From NCBI GenBank assembly GCA_043763605.1, contig JAYULM010000206.1, positions 1 through 14,007 of the forward strand: a stretch of 14,007 bases of DNA, written 5' to 3'. The notes below the pieces were generated by a model, which had not been told where the DNA came from, did not search any database, and worked only from the letters and a program-made list of their open reading frames with translations. Origin of the DNA: JACMIU01 sp043763605 (GTDB taxonomy: Bacteria > Armatimonadota > Armatimonadia > Armatimonadales > Armatimonadaceae). Shown here in pieces: positions 1-6,083 of the stretch; the first letter of the stretch is position 1, and every line of letters starts with the position of its first letter. The translations under genes and the position numbers were made by a program.

Positions 1-33
1 CCGATTCCGACGGATGACCCGTCGGGCGAGAAG

Positions 34-1341
34 TTAAACGGCTGGCTGATAAAACCGCTGTCCGCCGTCAATCGTTTTGCTCTGCGCCTCCGCGTACAAC
101 CGCTCGACGTGACCGCGCCACTCGCTTCCCGGATACCGGCGCAAGAACTCGGCGAAGATCTCGGTGGCACCCTGCGGCTGATTCAGCCGGGAAAGATGTA
201 GTTTGCCCAGTCGGAGCAAGCCGTTTTCCGCCTCCCGCGTGTCGGCGTGGTTCCGGCACAGGTCGGTCAGGGCGCGGTCGGCGAGATCGAAGCGCGCGGA
301 CTCCTCACATGCCCCGGCGATGCGCGACAGGAGGGCGGCGGGGAGCGGGAACGTCTCAAACGCCGCGCACGCATCCCCATACACCCCGGCGACGGCGGCA
401 GAGTTTCCAAGCGACGGCGGCGACTGCAGATACAGGCGCAGGGCTTCCAGGAAATGCCGGTGCGCTTCCTCGCTCTGCCGCAACTTGACGCTCGCCCGCC
501 CTATCGCCCGGTGCGCGGCGGCGTCGTCCGGCTTTTCGGCGAGGTACCGCCGGTACAGTTGCGCGGCATCCAGCCAGCGGTCCTGCCGCCCGGCGACTTC
601 CGCGTCCTCTAAGGTATATTCCCGCCGCGAATCGTTTTTCATGCGGAGCGGGATCGCGATCACCGCGCCGAATAGCAAGCCGCCGATGTGCGCCCAGTTC
701 GCCACCGAGTCGCTCCCCCCGGCGTCGGCAAACGCACGAATGCCGGTGAATATCTCTCGAAGCGCGTAAAACCCGATCACATACACCGCAGGAATTGAAA
801 ATATCAGAAAGACGCGCAGTTTCGCCCGCCAGAAGCGCACCGCAAACAATCCGAGCACCGCCGCGATGGCACCGGAAGCCCCGATCAGCGGCTTGTCGGC
901 GGCGGCGGACAGAAGCGGCGTGGACGCCAGAAAGACGTGGAGCAACCCCGCCATGAAACCGCCGCCGATATAAAACAGCAGGTACTCCCAGCGTCCGAGG
1001 GCGTCCTCGATGTGCGGTCCGAAGAGAAGCAGGAACAGCATGTTGAAAAACAGATGCTCCCAGCCGCCGTGCAAAAACAGGTGTGCGAACAGCGTCAGCA
1101 GATTGGGCGAATGCGGGATTATCCCCCACTGCTCCGCGACCTCCGACGACACCGTCGCCTCCAACAACCCGAAATTATTGTCCGCCACCGTGAGCAGGAA
1201 AACCAGGATATTCACCAGGATCAGTCCCATCGTGGCGAACGGCAACCCGTCCCACCCTTGCTTCTCGCGCTTGCGCAACGGAATCGGCGGCGCGAGGAGC
1301 GGCAGAAGTATGAGGATTATAATGAGGTAGATGATCCACAT
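34..1341 (-). CDS. Rhomboid-family intramembrane serine protease with C-terminal TPR-like region
   Basis: Probable membrane serine protease of 435 residues that cleaves transmembrane substrates within the bilayer. An N-terminal hydrophobic helix (about 1-20) precedes a rhomboid core at about 35-235. The core carries the HGGWEHLFFN element (H91, H96, N100), the catalytic GASG motif (Ser156) and the partner histidine in WAHIGG (His218), each in hydrophobic segments. From about residue 245 the protein is soluble, alanine-rich and helical, with at least two TPR-like units (around 255-310 and 375-425). Rhomboid-TPR fusions are known, and the tail probably binds partners or substrates. The ATG start lies just before the hydrophobic helix, directly beside a palindromic repeat that fills the gap to the upstream moxR-like gene on the same strand. 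The catalytic dyad looks intact. The physiological substrate cannot be inferred. Confidence 0.9.
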   Translation of the reverse strand: MWIIYLIIILILLPLLAPPIPLRKREKQGWDGLPFATMGLILVNILVFLLTVADNNFGLLEATVSSEVAEQWGIIPHSPNLLTLFAHLFLHGGWEHLFFNMLFLLLFGPHIEDALGRWEYLLFYIGGGFMAGLLHVFLASTPLLSAAADKPLIGASGAIAAVLGLFAVRFWRAKLRVFLIFSIPAVYVIGFYALREIFTGIRAFADAGGSDSVANWAHIGGLLFGAVIAIPLRMKNDSRREYTLEDAEVAGRQDRWLDAAQLYRRYLAEKPDDAAAHRAIGRASVKLRQSEEAHRHFLEALRLYLQSPPSLGNSAAVAGVYGDACAAFETFPLPAALLSRIAGACEESARFDLADRALTDLCRNHADTREAENGLLRLGKLHLSRLNQPQGATEIFAEFLRRYPGSEWRGHVERLYAEAQSKTIDGGQRFYQPAV

Positions 1342-1342
1342 A

Positions 1343-1450
1343 GTTGTTAGTGTCCAGTGGTCGGTGGTCAGTGGTCAGACGGGAGCAGGAAGAGCACGCC
1401 TAACCGGCACTCGCTACTGATCACTGACCACTGACCACTGACAACTAACT
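1343..1450. repeat. Imperfect palindromic repeat (CAGTGGTCAGTGGTCAG type)
   Basis: The gap between the rhomboid and MoxR genes is almost wholly an inverted repeat. The left arm (about 1343-1378) contains tandem CAGTGGTC units, and the right arm (about 1416-1450) is its near reverse complement, with ACTGACC units. Within the best 23 bases of the arms I count two mismatches. The roughly 37-base centre is not palindromic. Translated, the right arm gives the QWSVVS-type peptide often seen in spurious ORFs of repeat-rich genomes, which supports a dispersed element. It may also act as an mRNA hairpin between the two co-directional genes. Confidence 0.8.
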
Positions 1451-1451
1451 C

Positions 1452-2489
1452 TCACATCTTCGGCATCGCCGCCCGTTGCCAGTCGCTGACGTGTGCGACG
1501 ATACTTTGTACCACGTCGGCGGTGTTTATCCCCTCGGCATCGCCCTCGAAGTTGAGCAGGATGCGGTGTCCGAGCGCGTTCGCGGCGACGGCGGTGATGT
1601 CGTCCATGGCGACATTGAAGCGACCCGACAGCGCGGCACGCACTTTCGCCGCGAGGACGAGGGATTGCGCACCGCGCGGGCTTGCGCCGACGCGAACGTA
1701 TTTCTTCACCAGGTCGGGGGCGGAGTTGTCCTTCGCCGGGTGAGACGCGACCACCAGCCCGGCGGCGAAATCGCGCACGTGCGGGGCGACCACGATACCG
1801 CGCACCCACGCCTGCATTTCCAGAACCTCGGCTTCCGTGATGATTTTATCCGCCGTCGCCGTTTCGGAGCCGGTCGTGCGGTCCACGATGGCAGACAGTT
1901 CGGCGAGGCTCGGGGACGGCACGTTGACCTTGAAAAGAAAGCGGTCCATCTGCGCCTCGGGGAGCGGATAGGTGCCCTCCATCTCAATCGGGTTCTGCGT
2001 CGCGAGCACGAAGAACGGGGCGGGGAGCGGCCGTTGCGTACCGCTCACGGTCACGCATTTTTCCGCCATCGCTTCGAGTAGCGCGGACTGCGTTTTCGGC
2101 GTCGCGCGGTTGATCTCGTCGGCAAGCAGGATGTTCGAAAAGACCGGCCCCGGCATAAAGCGGAACGCCCGGTGCCCCGCCTCGTCATCCATGTAGAGTG
2201 TCGTCCCGGTGATGTCGGCGGGCATCAAATCCGGCGTAAACTGGATACGCGAAAACTGCAAGTCCATCACCTGCGCGAGCGTGCGCACGAGCAACGTTTT
2301 GCCGAGTCCAGGGACGCCTTCTAACAGGACGTGTCCCCCGGCTAAAACGGCGAGCAGGACGGCTTGCACGATCTCGGTCTGCCCGACAATCACGCGGGCG
2401 ATCTCGGACTGGATGCGGGCGGCGCGGTCACGGAAGGCTTTCGCCTGTTCTTCAGCGTTCGGGAGGGCAGTTGTTGCGGGCGTGGTCAC
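1452..2489 (-). CDS. MoxR-family AAA+ ATPase
   Basis: ATPase of the MoxR/RavA clade, which acts as a chaperone in maturing or activating partner complexes, often alongside vWA-domain or DUF58 proteins. The core motifs are textbook: Walker A GVPGLGKT, Walker B ILLADEINR, then a sensor-1 region with ATQNP followed by EGTYPLPEAQMDRF, and a C-terminal lid domain. I chose the GTG at 2487-2489 because it overlaps the TGA stop of the PIN toxin gene (GTGA), a classic coupling arrangement; this gives 345 residues. An in-frame TTG at 2507 would add six residues but has no ribosome site. The usual DUF58/vWA partners are not in view. The downstream gene is a rhomboid protease after a repeat-filled gap of about 110 bases, so a functional link is only a guess. 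Confidence 0.92.
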   Translation of the reverse strand: MTTPATTALPNAEEQAKAFRDRAARIQSEIARVIVGQTEIVQAVLLAVLAGGHVLLEGVPGLGKTLLVRTLAQVMDLQFSRIQFTPDLMPADITGTTLYMDDEAGHRAFRFMPGPVFSNILLADEINRATPKTQSALLEAMAEKCVTVSGTQRPLPAPFFVLATQNPIEMEGTYPLPEAQMDRFLFKVNVPSPSLAELSAIVDRTTGSETATADKIITEAEVLEMQAWVRGIVVAPHVRDFAAGLVVASHPAKDNSAPDLVKKYVRVGASPRGAQSLVLAAKVRAALSGRFNVAMDDITAVAANALGHRILLNFEGDAEGINTADVVQSIVAHVSDWQRAAMPKM

Positions 2490-2941
2490 GGGGTGATGGT
2501 TTTCCAATCGGCGGCGGGTACGAAACGGTTGAGGTGTCCCACGTTTACGGTAGCGACAATATATTCGCTGTCGGGGAGTCCGAAATCCTTCGCCTGCGCC
2601 GCGATGATCACGTCGCAGTCGAGTTCGCGGTTATCCGCGGTCTGCTGACCGGCGTTGCGGACTTCCGCCCACCACTGCGCGACAAGTTTGAGAGCGGAGT
2701 CGGTCAACGCGAGGTAGACGCCGGGGACGGACACGAACGTGTCCAATAAAGCGAGGGAATTCTTAGCGTTGCGGCGAGTGTATTCCCGACGAAGTTCGTA
2801 ATCCGCGAGCGACGGCACGATGAATCGATGCCCGGCGGCGATCATGGCGTTATACCATTGCAACATCGCAGCAACCTGAGGCGACTTCTGGTTTGGATTC
2901 GTCAGGATGCCGAGTGGACCCGTATCAAGAAAAGCGACCAT
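2486..2941 (-). CDS. PIN-domain protein, probable VapC-like type II toxin
   Basis: A 151-residue PIN-fold protein, probably a metal-dependent endoribonuclease acting as a toxin. Visible PIN residues: Asp6 in FLDTGPL at the N-terminus, Glu49 in the LADYELRRE segment, Asp108/Asp110 in ELDCDVIIAAQA, and the late T-x-N-x-x-H element (VATVNVGHLNRF, 129-140). Length fits VapC-like toxins. Its ATG shares a base with the stop of the upstream gene (TAATG on the coding strand), so the pair is translationally coupled in the usual antitoxin-then-toxin order. Its stop overlaps the start of the MoxR gene. PIN proteins also serve in RNA processing, but the small coupled upstream gene favours a toxin-antitoxin pair. 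RNA target unknown. Confidence 0.8.
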   Translation of the reverse strand: MVAFLDTGPLGILTNPNQKSPQVAAMLQWYNAMIAAGHRFIVPSLADYELRREYTRRNAKNSLALLDTFVSVPGVYLALTDSALKLVAQWWAEVRNAGQQTADNRELDCDVIIAAQAKDFGLPDSEYIVATVNVGHLNRFVPAADWKTITP

Positions 2942-3297
2942 TAATACAGCCGCCTCGCACCCGCGCGGTCGCGTTCGGCGTTCAAAGCATTTTTCAATGT
3001 TTCGAGTTCGCGGTCGGCTTCCTCGCGTTCCTCGGGCGTAGCGCGCTCGAACGCTTCCAGACTCTCTCGTACATGCCTATCCCATGTATTCTCTTCCTTC
3101 ACCGCAACCGGCGGAGTAGCCGTCGTACCGGCTTCGTTTCCGTTACCGTTCACGTATGTTAGTGGTGAATTGAGAGGCGTGATCGGGGGCAATTCACTCA
3201 CCCGGGCACGGAAGAACCCGGACACGTCGAAGCCAAGCCGTTCCGCGTTTTCGATACGCCTGTATTCGTCGTCGGTCATTTCCACGCTGTATTTCAT
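2941..3297 (-). CDS. Putative antitoxin paired with the PIN toxin (RHH-like N-terminus)
   Basis: A 118-residue protein that I do not assign to a named antitoxin family. The N-terminus (YSVEMTDDEYRRIENA, then GFDVSGFFRARV) has the strand, LD-like turn and two amphipathic helices of a short ribbon-helix-helix DNA-binding domain. Residues about 36-70 are low-complexity, rich in Pro, Thr and Asn. The C-terminal third is acidic and helical (ATPEEREEADRELE), as expected for a toxin-wrapping tail. An AGGGG-like ribosome site lies about 12 bases before the ATG. It overlaps the PIN gene by one base and is 99 bases downstream of the unknown gene at 3397-4047. The antitoxin call rests mainly on size, position and overlap. 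If the RHH is real, it should autoregulate the pair. Confidence 0.65.
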   Translation of the reverse strand: MKYSVEMTDDEYRRIENAERLGFDVSGFFRARVSELPPITPLNSPLTYVNGNGNEAGTTATPPVAVKEENTWDRHVRESLEAFERATPEEREEADRELETLKNALNAERDRAGARRLY

Positions 3298-3375
3298 CGA
3301 TTTTATCCCCTTCCCTTCGGGGGCACTGGCGTCCGCCGCGTCGAAAGGTTCGCCGCGCTCCGCGCCGTCCCGTCT

Positions 3376-3384
3376 ATTTTACCA
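3376..3384 (-). promoter_or_regulatory. Candidate extended -10 promoter for the toxin-antitoxin operon
   Basis: On the minus strand this reads TGGTAAAAT, an extended -10 element (TGn plus TAAAAT). It sits about 80 bases upstream of the antitoxin ATG, in the 99-base gap after the unknown gene. No convincing -35 is visible, which extended -10 promoters can tolerate. Suggestive only. Confidence 0.3.
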
Positions 3385-3396
3385 CTGCCGCGCGTT

Positions 3397-4047
3397 TCAG
3401 TACTCCGCGATTTGCCTGCCCCAGGAGTACCACCGGTCGCGGTCGCGCAGTTCGCCGAATTGCAGGTGGAAGCGGTCGGCGTAGTCGGGCGCGCTTCGCA
3501 GATGTTCGGCGAACCGTTCGAGCCGTGCCTCGTCGCGCAGATACACCTCCCAGACGAAGCCGTCCACGCAGTAGAAGCAGAGCGGCGACGTTTCGGCGAG
3601 CAACGCGTAGTACGCTTCCGGTTCGTCGCCCACCTCCCAGTCCGCCGTGTCCAGTCGTTGCGCGGCGGCGAAGGGGTCGCCGTCCCGCTCGTCCAAGCCG
3701 ACCATGTGCGCCCAATCGTTCGCGACGCAGTCGGCGTGTTCGGGCAGGGCACCCGCCGGATACAGGAACGAGTCCACCCGGCTCGGTCCCCGGTCGGAGA
3801 CCGCGCGCCCGTAGGCGTCGTACGCTTCGTCCCCGAGCCGCTCATACAGTTTCAGACTGCTGCTGAAGCCGCCGTGACTGACCCACCAGTGGAGGGGGCG
3901 CATAGCGTCGGCGAGCGGTTCGAACAGATACTCGAACGTGCCGCGACCGGGCGGGATGGTGTAGACCGGGGCGGCGGTCGGTCTGCCATCCGGCGTCCAG
4001 ATCGTGCTGACGTTTCGCGGCGTTATGCCGATGTATATTCCTCGCAT
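3397..4047 (-). CDS. Conserved-looking hypothetical protein, function unknown
   Basis: A 216-residue soluble protein with no signal peptide or membrane segment. I do not recognise the family. It is rich in aromatic and acidic residues (for example MRPLHWWVSHGG and CFYCVDGFVWEVYLRDE) and ends in a Tyr/Trp-rich stretch (RDRWYSWGRQIAEY). The alternation of helices and strands with many Trp/Tyr residues suggests a compact alpha/beta protein. No catalytic motif is obvious; two nearby Cys (CFYC) are not enough for a metal site. It is accepted as a gene because the codon pattern matches its neighbours, the composition is protein-like and the other long frames over it are Arg/Pro-rich shadows. It is divergent from the Fe-S carrier gene across a 253-base gap and lies upstream of the toxin-antitoxin pair on the same strand. 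Confidence 0.7.
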   Translation of the reverse strand: MRGIYIGITPRNVSTIWTPDGRPTAAPVYTIPPGRGTFEYLFEPLADAMRPLHWWVSHGGFSSSLKLYERLGDEAYDAYGRAVSDRGPSRVDSFLYPAGALPEHADCVANDWAHMVGLDERDGDPFAAAQRLDTADWEVGDEPEAYYALLAETSPLCFYCVDGFVWEVYLRDEARLERFAEHLRSAPDYADRFHLQFGELRDRDRWYSWGRQIAEY

Positions 4048-4169
4048 GGTTTAGCCGTTATCGCTCGGGCGCGTGGTCTCGCTAAATGTCGCCGCGACGA
4101 GATCGGGAGGAAATAAGCAGGAACGCATTTGCTGCCCGGATAGTATCAGGAATCGAAGCGCGATAAAGT

Positions 4170-4198
4170 TTGGTCCCCGGGTCCGTTTGCGGTATAAT
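4170..4198 (+). promoter_or_regulatory. Sigma70-type promoter of the Fe-S carrier gene
   Basis: A perfect TATAAT (4193-4198) lies 17 bases after TTGGTC (4170-4175), which matches the -35 consensus at its TTG. A start near 4205 would give a leader of about 95 bases to the ATG at 4301. This is the best-formed promoter in the window. The rest of the 253-base divergent region upstream (4048-4169) shows nothing I can name; a promoter for the divergent unknown gene is presumably there. Confidence 0.7.
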
Positions 4199-4205
4199 AC
4201 CGATA

Positions 4206-4280
4206 GGCGACCGGAGCAGTCGCCGAAACTGAAACGATTCTAAGCAGATACCCGGCGTGACGCGGCAACCGCGCCCGCCG
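4206..4280 (+). promoter_or_regulatory. Structured 5' leader of the Fe-S carrier gene
   Basis: Two stem-loops are visible in the predicted leader. The first, GGCGAC (4206-4211) with GTCGCC (4219-4224), would sit almost at the 5' end of the transcript. The second is nested: CGGCG (4253-4257) pairs with CGCCG (4276-4280) outside CGCGG/CCGCG (4261-4265 / 4269-4273) around a CAA loop. It ends three bases before the AAGGA ribosome site (4284-4288). It could protect the mRNA or tune translation. I see no match to a known riboswitch. Confidence 0.4.
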
Positions 4281-4300
4281 TGAAAGGATAGCGAATTACG

Positions 4301-4762
4301 ATGTCTACGGAAATCATGGACTCCACGGCGACTTTGCCGAGCGAGAAGTTTATCCCGTCCGCCGAACAGCCGGTGGAGTTGACCGACCGCGCCGCGCAGA
4401 CGGTTCTGGATATTCTGGAAGAGCAGGGCAACCCGGAAGGTGTCCGGTTGCGTGTTTATGTTGCGGGCGGCGGTTGCTCCGGTCTGTCGTACGGCATGGC
4501 ACTCGACGAAAACACCGAAGAGGGGGACGGATTCTTCCGCGACAAGGGCGTGGACATCGTGATCGATGCGATGAGCCAGAAGTATATCTTCGGCTCCACG
4601 GTGGACTATGTAACCACGGCGATGGGCGGCGGCTTCAAGGTCGAGAACCCGAACGCGGTCAAGTCCTGCGGGTGTGGCTCTTCGTTCAGCACGGGCGAAG
4701 ACGGCGCGGACGGTCTGGACACGAAGGCGGGCGGCGGTTGCGGCTCCTGCGGTTCGCACTGA
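4301..4762 (+). CDS. A-type iron-sulfur cluster carrier (IscA/ErpA/HesB family)
   Basis: A 153-residue Fe-S carrier that receives clusters from a scaffold and delivers them to apoproteins. The conserved core runs from about 24 (PVELTDRAAQTVLDILE) to 130. It has the three ligand cysteines in the family pattern: Cys59 in GGGCSGLSYG, then Cys123 and Cys125 in KSCGCGSSF. The conserved block VDYVTTAMGGGFKVENP lies between them. A Gly/Cys-rich tail (GGGCGSCGSH) adds Cys147 and Cys150, a non-canonical extension. An N-terminal extension of about 22 residues precedes the core. AAGGA lies 12 bases upstream of the ATG. It appears monocistronic, between its own promoter and a strong terminator. ErpA, IscA and SufA cannot be told apart here, so no symbol is given. 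Confidence 0.93.
   Translation: MSTEIMDSTATLPSEKFIPSAEQPVELTDRAAQTVLDILEEQGNPEGVRLRVYVAGGGCSGLSYGMALDENTEEGDGFFRDKGVDIVIDAMSQKYIFGSTVDYVTTAMGGGFKVENPNAVKSCGCGSSFSTGEDGADGLDTKAGGGCGSCGSH
4588..4631 (+). repeat. Direct-repeat copy 1, within the Fe-S carrier gene
   Basis: This 44-base stretch encodes F-G-S-T-V-D-Y-V-T-T-A-M-G-G. It matches 11481-11524 in the same orientation at 37 of 44 positions, counted by eye without gaps. Similarity stops at both edges. Confidence 0.75.
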
Positions 4763-4789
4763 GCAGTACGACAGTCGGTTTGATGAAAG

Positions 4790-4826
4790 CAGCGCGAACG
4801 GGGCAACCTGTCCGCGCTGTCTTTTT
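4790..4826 (+). terminator. Rho-independent terminator of the Fe-S carrier gene
   Basis: CAGCGCG (4790-4796) pairs perfectly with CGCGCTG (4813-4819). Inside an A/C mismatch, ACGGG pairs with CCTGT (one G-U) around a GCAA tetraloop (4803-4806). The stem is followed by TCTTTTT. It begins 28 bases after the stop codon and separates this gene from the nuclease gene downstream. Confidence 0.85.
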
Positions 4827-4888
4827 GTGCCGCGTGAAACCATGAAATAATCGGGTAAAATAGGGAAGCACATAAAAAAAGGGTTGCC

Positions 4889-5983
4889 ATGTCCGAAAAT
4901 GTATCCTTCACCGTCCCGCCCCAGGAGTTGCTTGCCGAACCCGCCGACCCGTTCACTGGCTACGGCGCATTCCTGAACACGTTGAAAGAAAGCATACGCT
5001 CGGCACGGACGAAGGCGGCACTCGCCGTCAACCGCGAATTGATCGAACTCTACTGGAACATGGGGCGCGAAATCACCCGGGAGCAGGAGGCGCATCAATG
5101 GGGTGACGGCGTCCTGGTTCGATTGGCGAAAGATTTGCAAGCCGCTTTCCCCGGCGTTTCCGGCTTTTCCCGCACGAATCTTTATCGGGTGCGGGCTTTC
5201 TACGTCGCCCACCGTGGGGAAGGGGAAATTGTCCCACCGGTTGTGGGACAAATATCATGGGCACATAACGTCATCCTTTTGGAGAAGGTTAAGGACGCCA
5301 CGACCCGCGATTGGTACGCCCGCGCCGCCTTCGAGAACGGGTGGAGCCGCAACGTTCTGGAGATGCAGATCGAGAGCCGGTTGCACGAACGGCAGGGCAA
5401 GGCGGTGACGAACTTTTCGCGCACCCTGCCCCCGGCGCAGTCGGATATGGCGCGGGATCTGCTCAAAGACCCGTACCATTTCGACTTCCTCGGCCTGAGC
5501 GGCGACGCCCACGAGCGGCAAATTGAGGGCGGGCTTTTGGAGCAGATACGAAAATTTCTGCTGGAGATGGGAGCCGGTTTCGCGTTCGTCGGGAGTCAGT
5601 ACCCGCTCGAAGTGGACGGAGACGACTACTATCTCGACCTGCTGTTCTACCACCTGCGTCTGCGCTGCTTCGTAGTAATCGACCTGAAAGCCACCGAGTT
5701 TCAGCCCGAGTTCGTCGGGAAAATGAACTTTTACCTCGCCGCCGTAGATGACACGCTCCGTCACGAGAGCGACGCGCCGAGCATCGGTCTACTGCTGTGC
5801 CGCAAGAAGAAAGCCCTCACCGTGGAATACGTCCTGCGGAACGTGGCGACGCCGATAGGAGTCGCCGCGTTCGTGACGGACCTCGCGCATCGCATCGAAG
5901 CCGAGTTGAACGCGAACGAAAACCCCGATGACGAGGGAGGTGAGAATCCCCACGAACCGCCTTCCGCTGCAACCCGCGCTTAA
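4889..5983 (+). CDS. DUF1016/YhcG-family PD-(D/E)XK nuclease
   Basis: A 364-residue protein of the YhcG/PDDEXK nuclease family. The N-terminal DUF1016 domain (about 25-165) has the characteristic ELIELYWNMGREI and FSRTNLYRVRAFY segments and the SWAHNVILLEK motif. The C-terminal nuclease domain (about 190-340) has GLSGDAHERQIEGGLL, then the acidic site YYLDLLFYH (Asp250) and VVIDLKATEF (Asp265, Lys267), which fit D...(D/E)xK. The tail from 341 is acidic and low-complexity. Family members are often found among restriction-modification and phage-defence genes; the precise role is not settled. Here it faces a type III R-M operon tail to tail. A weak TAAAAT (4856-4861) may be its -10, and AAAGGG lies 5 bases before the ATG. 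No truncation is seen and both domains look intact. Confidence 0.88.
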   Translation: MSENVSFTVPPQELLAEPADPFTGYGAFLNTLKESIRSARTKAALAVNRELIELYWNMGREITREQEAHQWGDGVLVRLAKDLQAAFPGVSGFSRTNLYRVRAFYVAHRGEGEIVPPVVGQISWAHNVILLEKVKDATTRDWYARAAFENGWSRNVLEMQIESRLHERQGKAVTNFSRTLPPAQSDMARDLLKDPYHFDFLGLSGDAHERQIEGGLLEQIRKFLLEMGAGFAFVGSQYPLEVDGDDYYLDLLFYHLRLRCFVVIDLKATEFQPEFVGKMNFYLAAVDDTLRHESDAPSIGLLLCRKKKALTVEYVLRNVATPIGVAAFVTDLAHRIEAELNANENPDDEGGENPHEPPSAATRA

Positions 5984-6053
5984 GGTGTGCGAGCAGGGGA
6001 TGGAGTGGGAGTTCGCGCCGTGAGTATGGGGAACCCATCCGCGCTGTTTTTTA

Positions 6054-6080
6054 GTTTCGGCGAACGGCGTTCGCCGAAAC
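6054..6080. terminator. Perfect 12-bp hairpin between convergent genes, possible bidirectional terminator
   Basis: GTTTCGGCGAAC (6054-6065) and GTTCGCCGAAAC (6069-6080) are perfect reverse complements around a 3-base loop. The hairpin lies in the 100-base gap between the convergent DUF1016 and Res genes, four bases from the Res stop. On the plus strand a T6 run (6047-6052) precedes rather than follows it, and CTTTATTTG follows. It is therefore not a textbook terminator in either direction, although the stem is very stable. Confidence 0.55.
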
Positions 6081-6083
6081 GCT

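Noticed and set aside
1343..1450. CRISPR-like repetition of CAGTGGTC / GACCACTG units
   Set aside because: Units are adjacent, without unique spacers, and arranged as an inverted pair, so it is a palindromic repeat.
3303..3845. Minus-strand frame rich in Arg, Thr and Ser (180 codons), overlapping the unknown gene
   Set aside because: Low-complexity composition typical of a shifted frame in GC-rich DNA. The 216-codon frame has balanced composition.
4082..5251. Long minus-strand open frame (389 codons)
   Set aside because: It runs antisense across the Fe-S carrier, its promoter and terminator, and the start of the DUF1016 gene. Composition is Arg-rich and no domain is visible.
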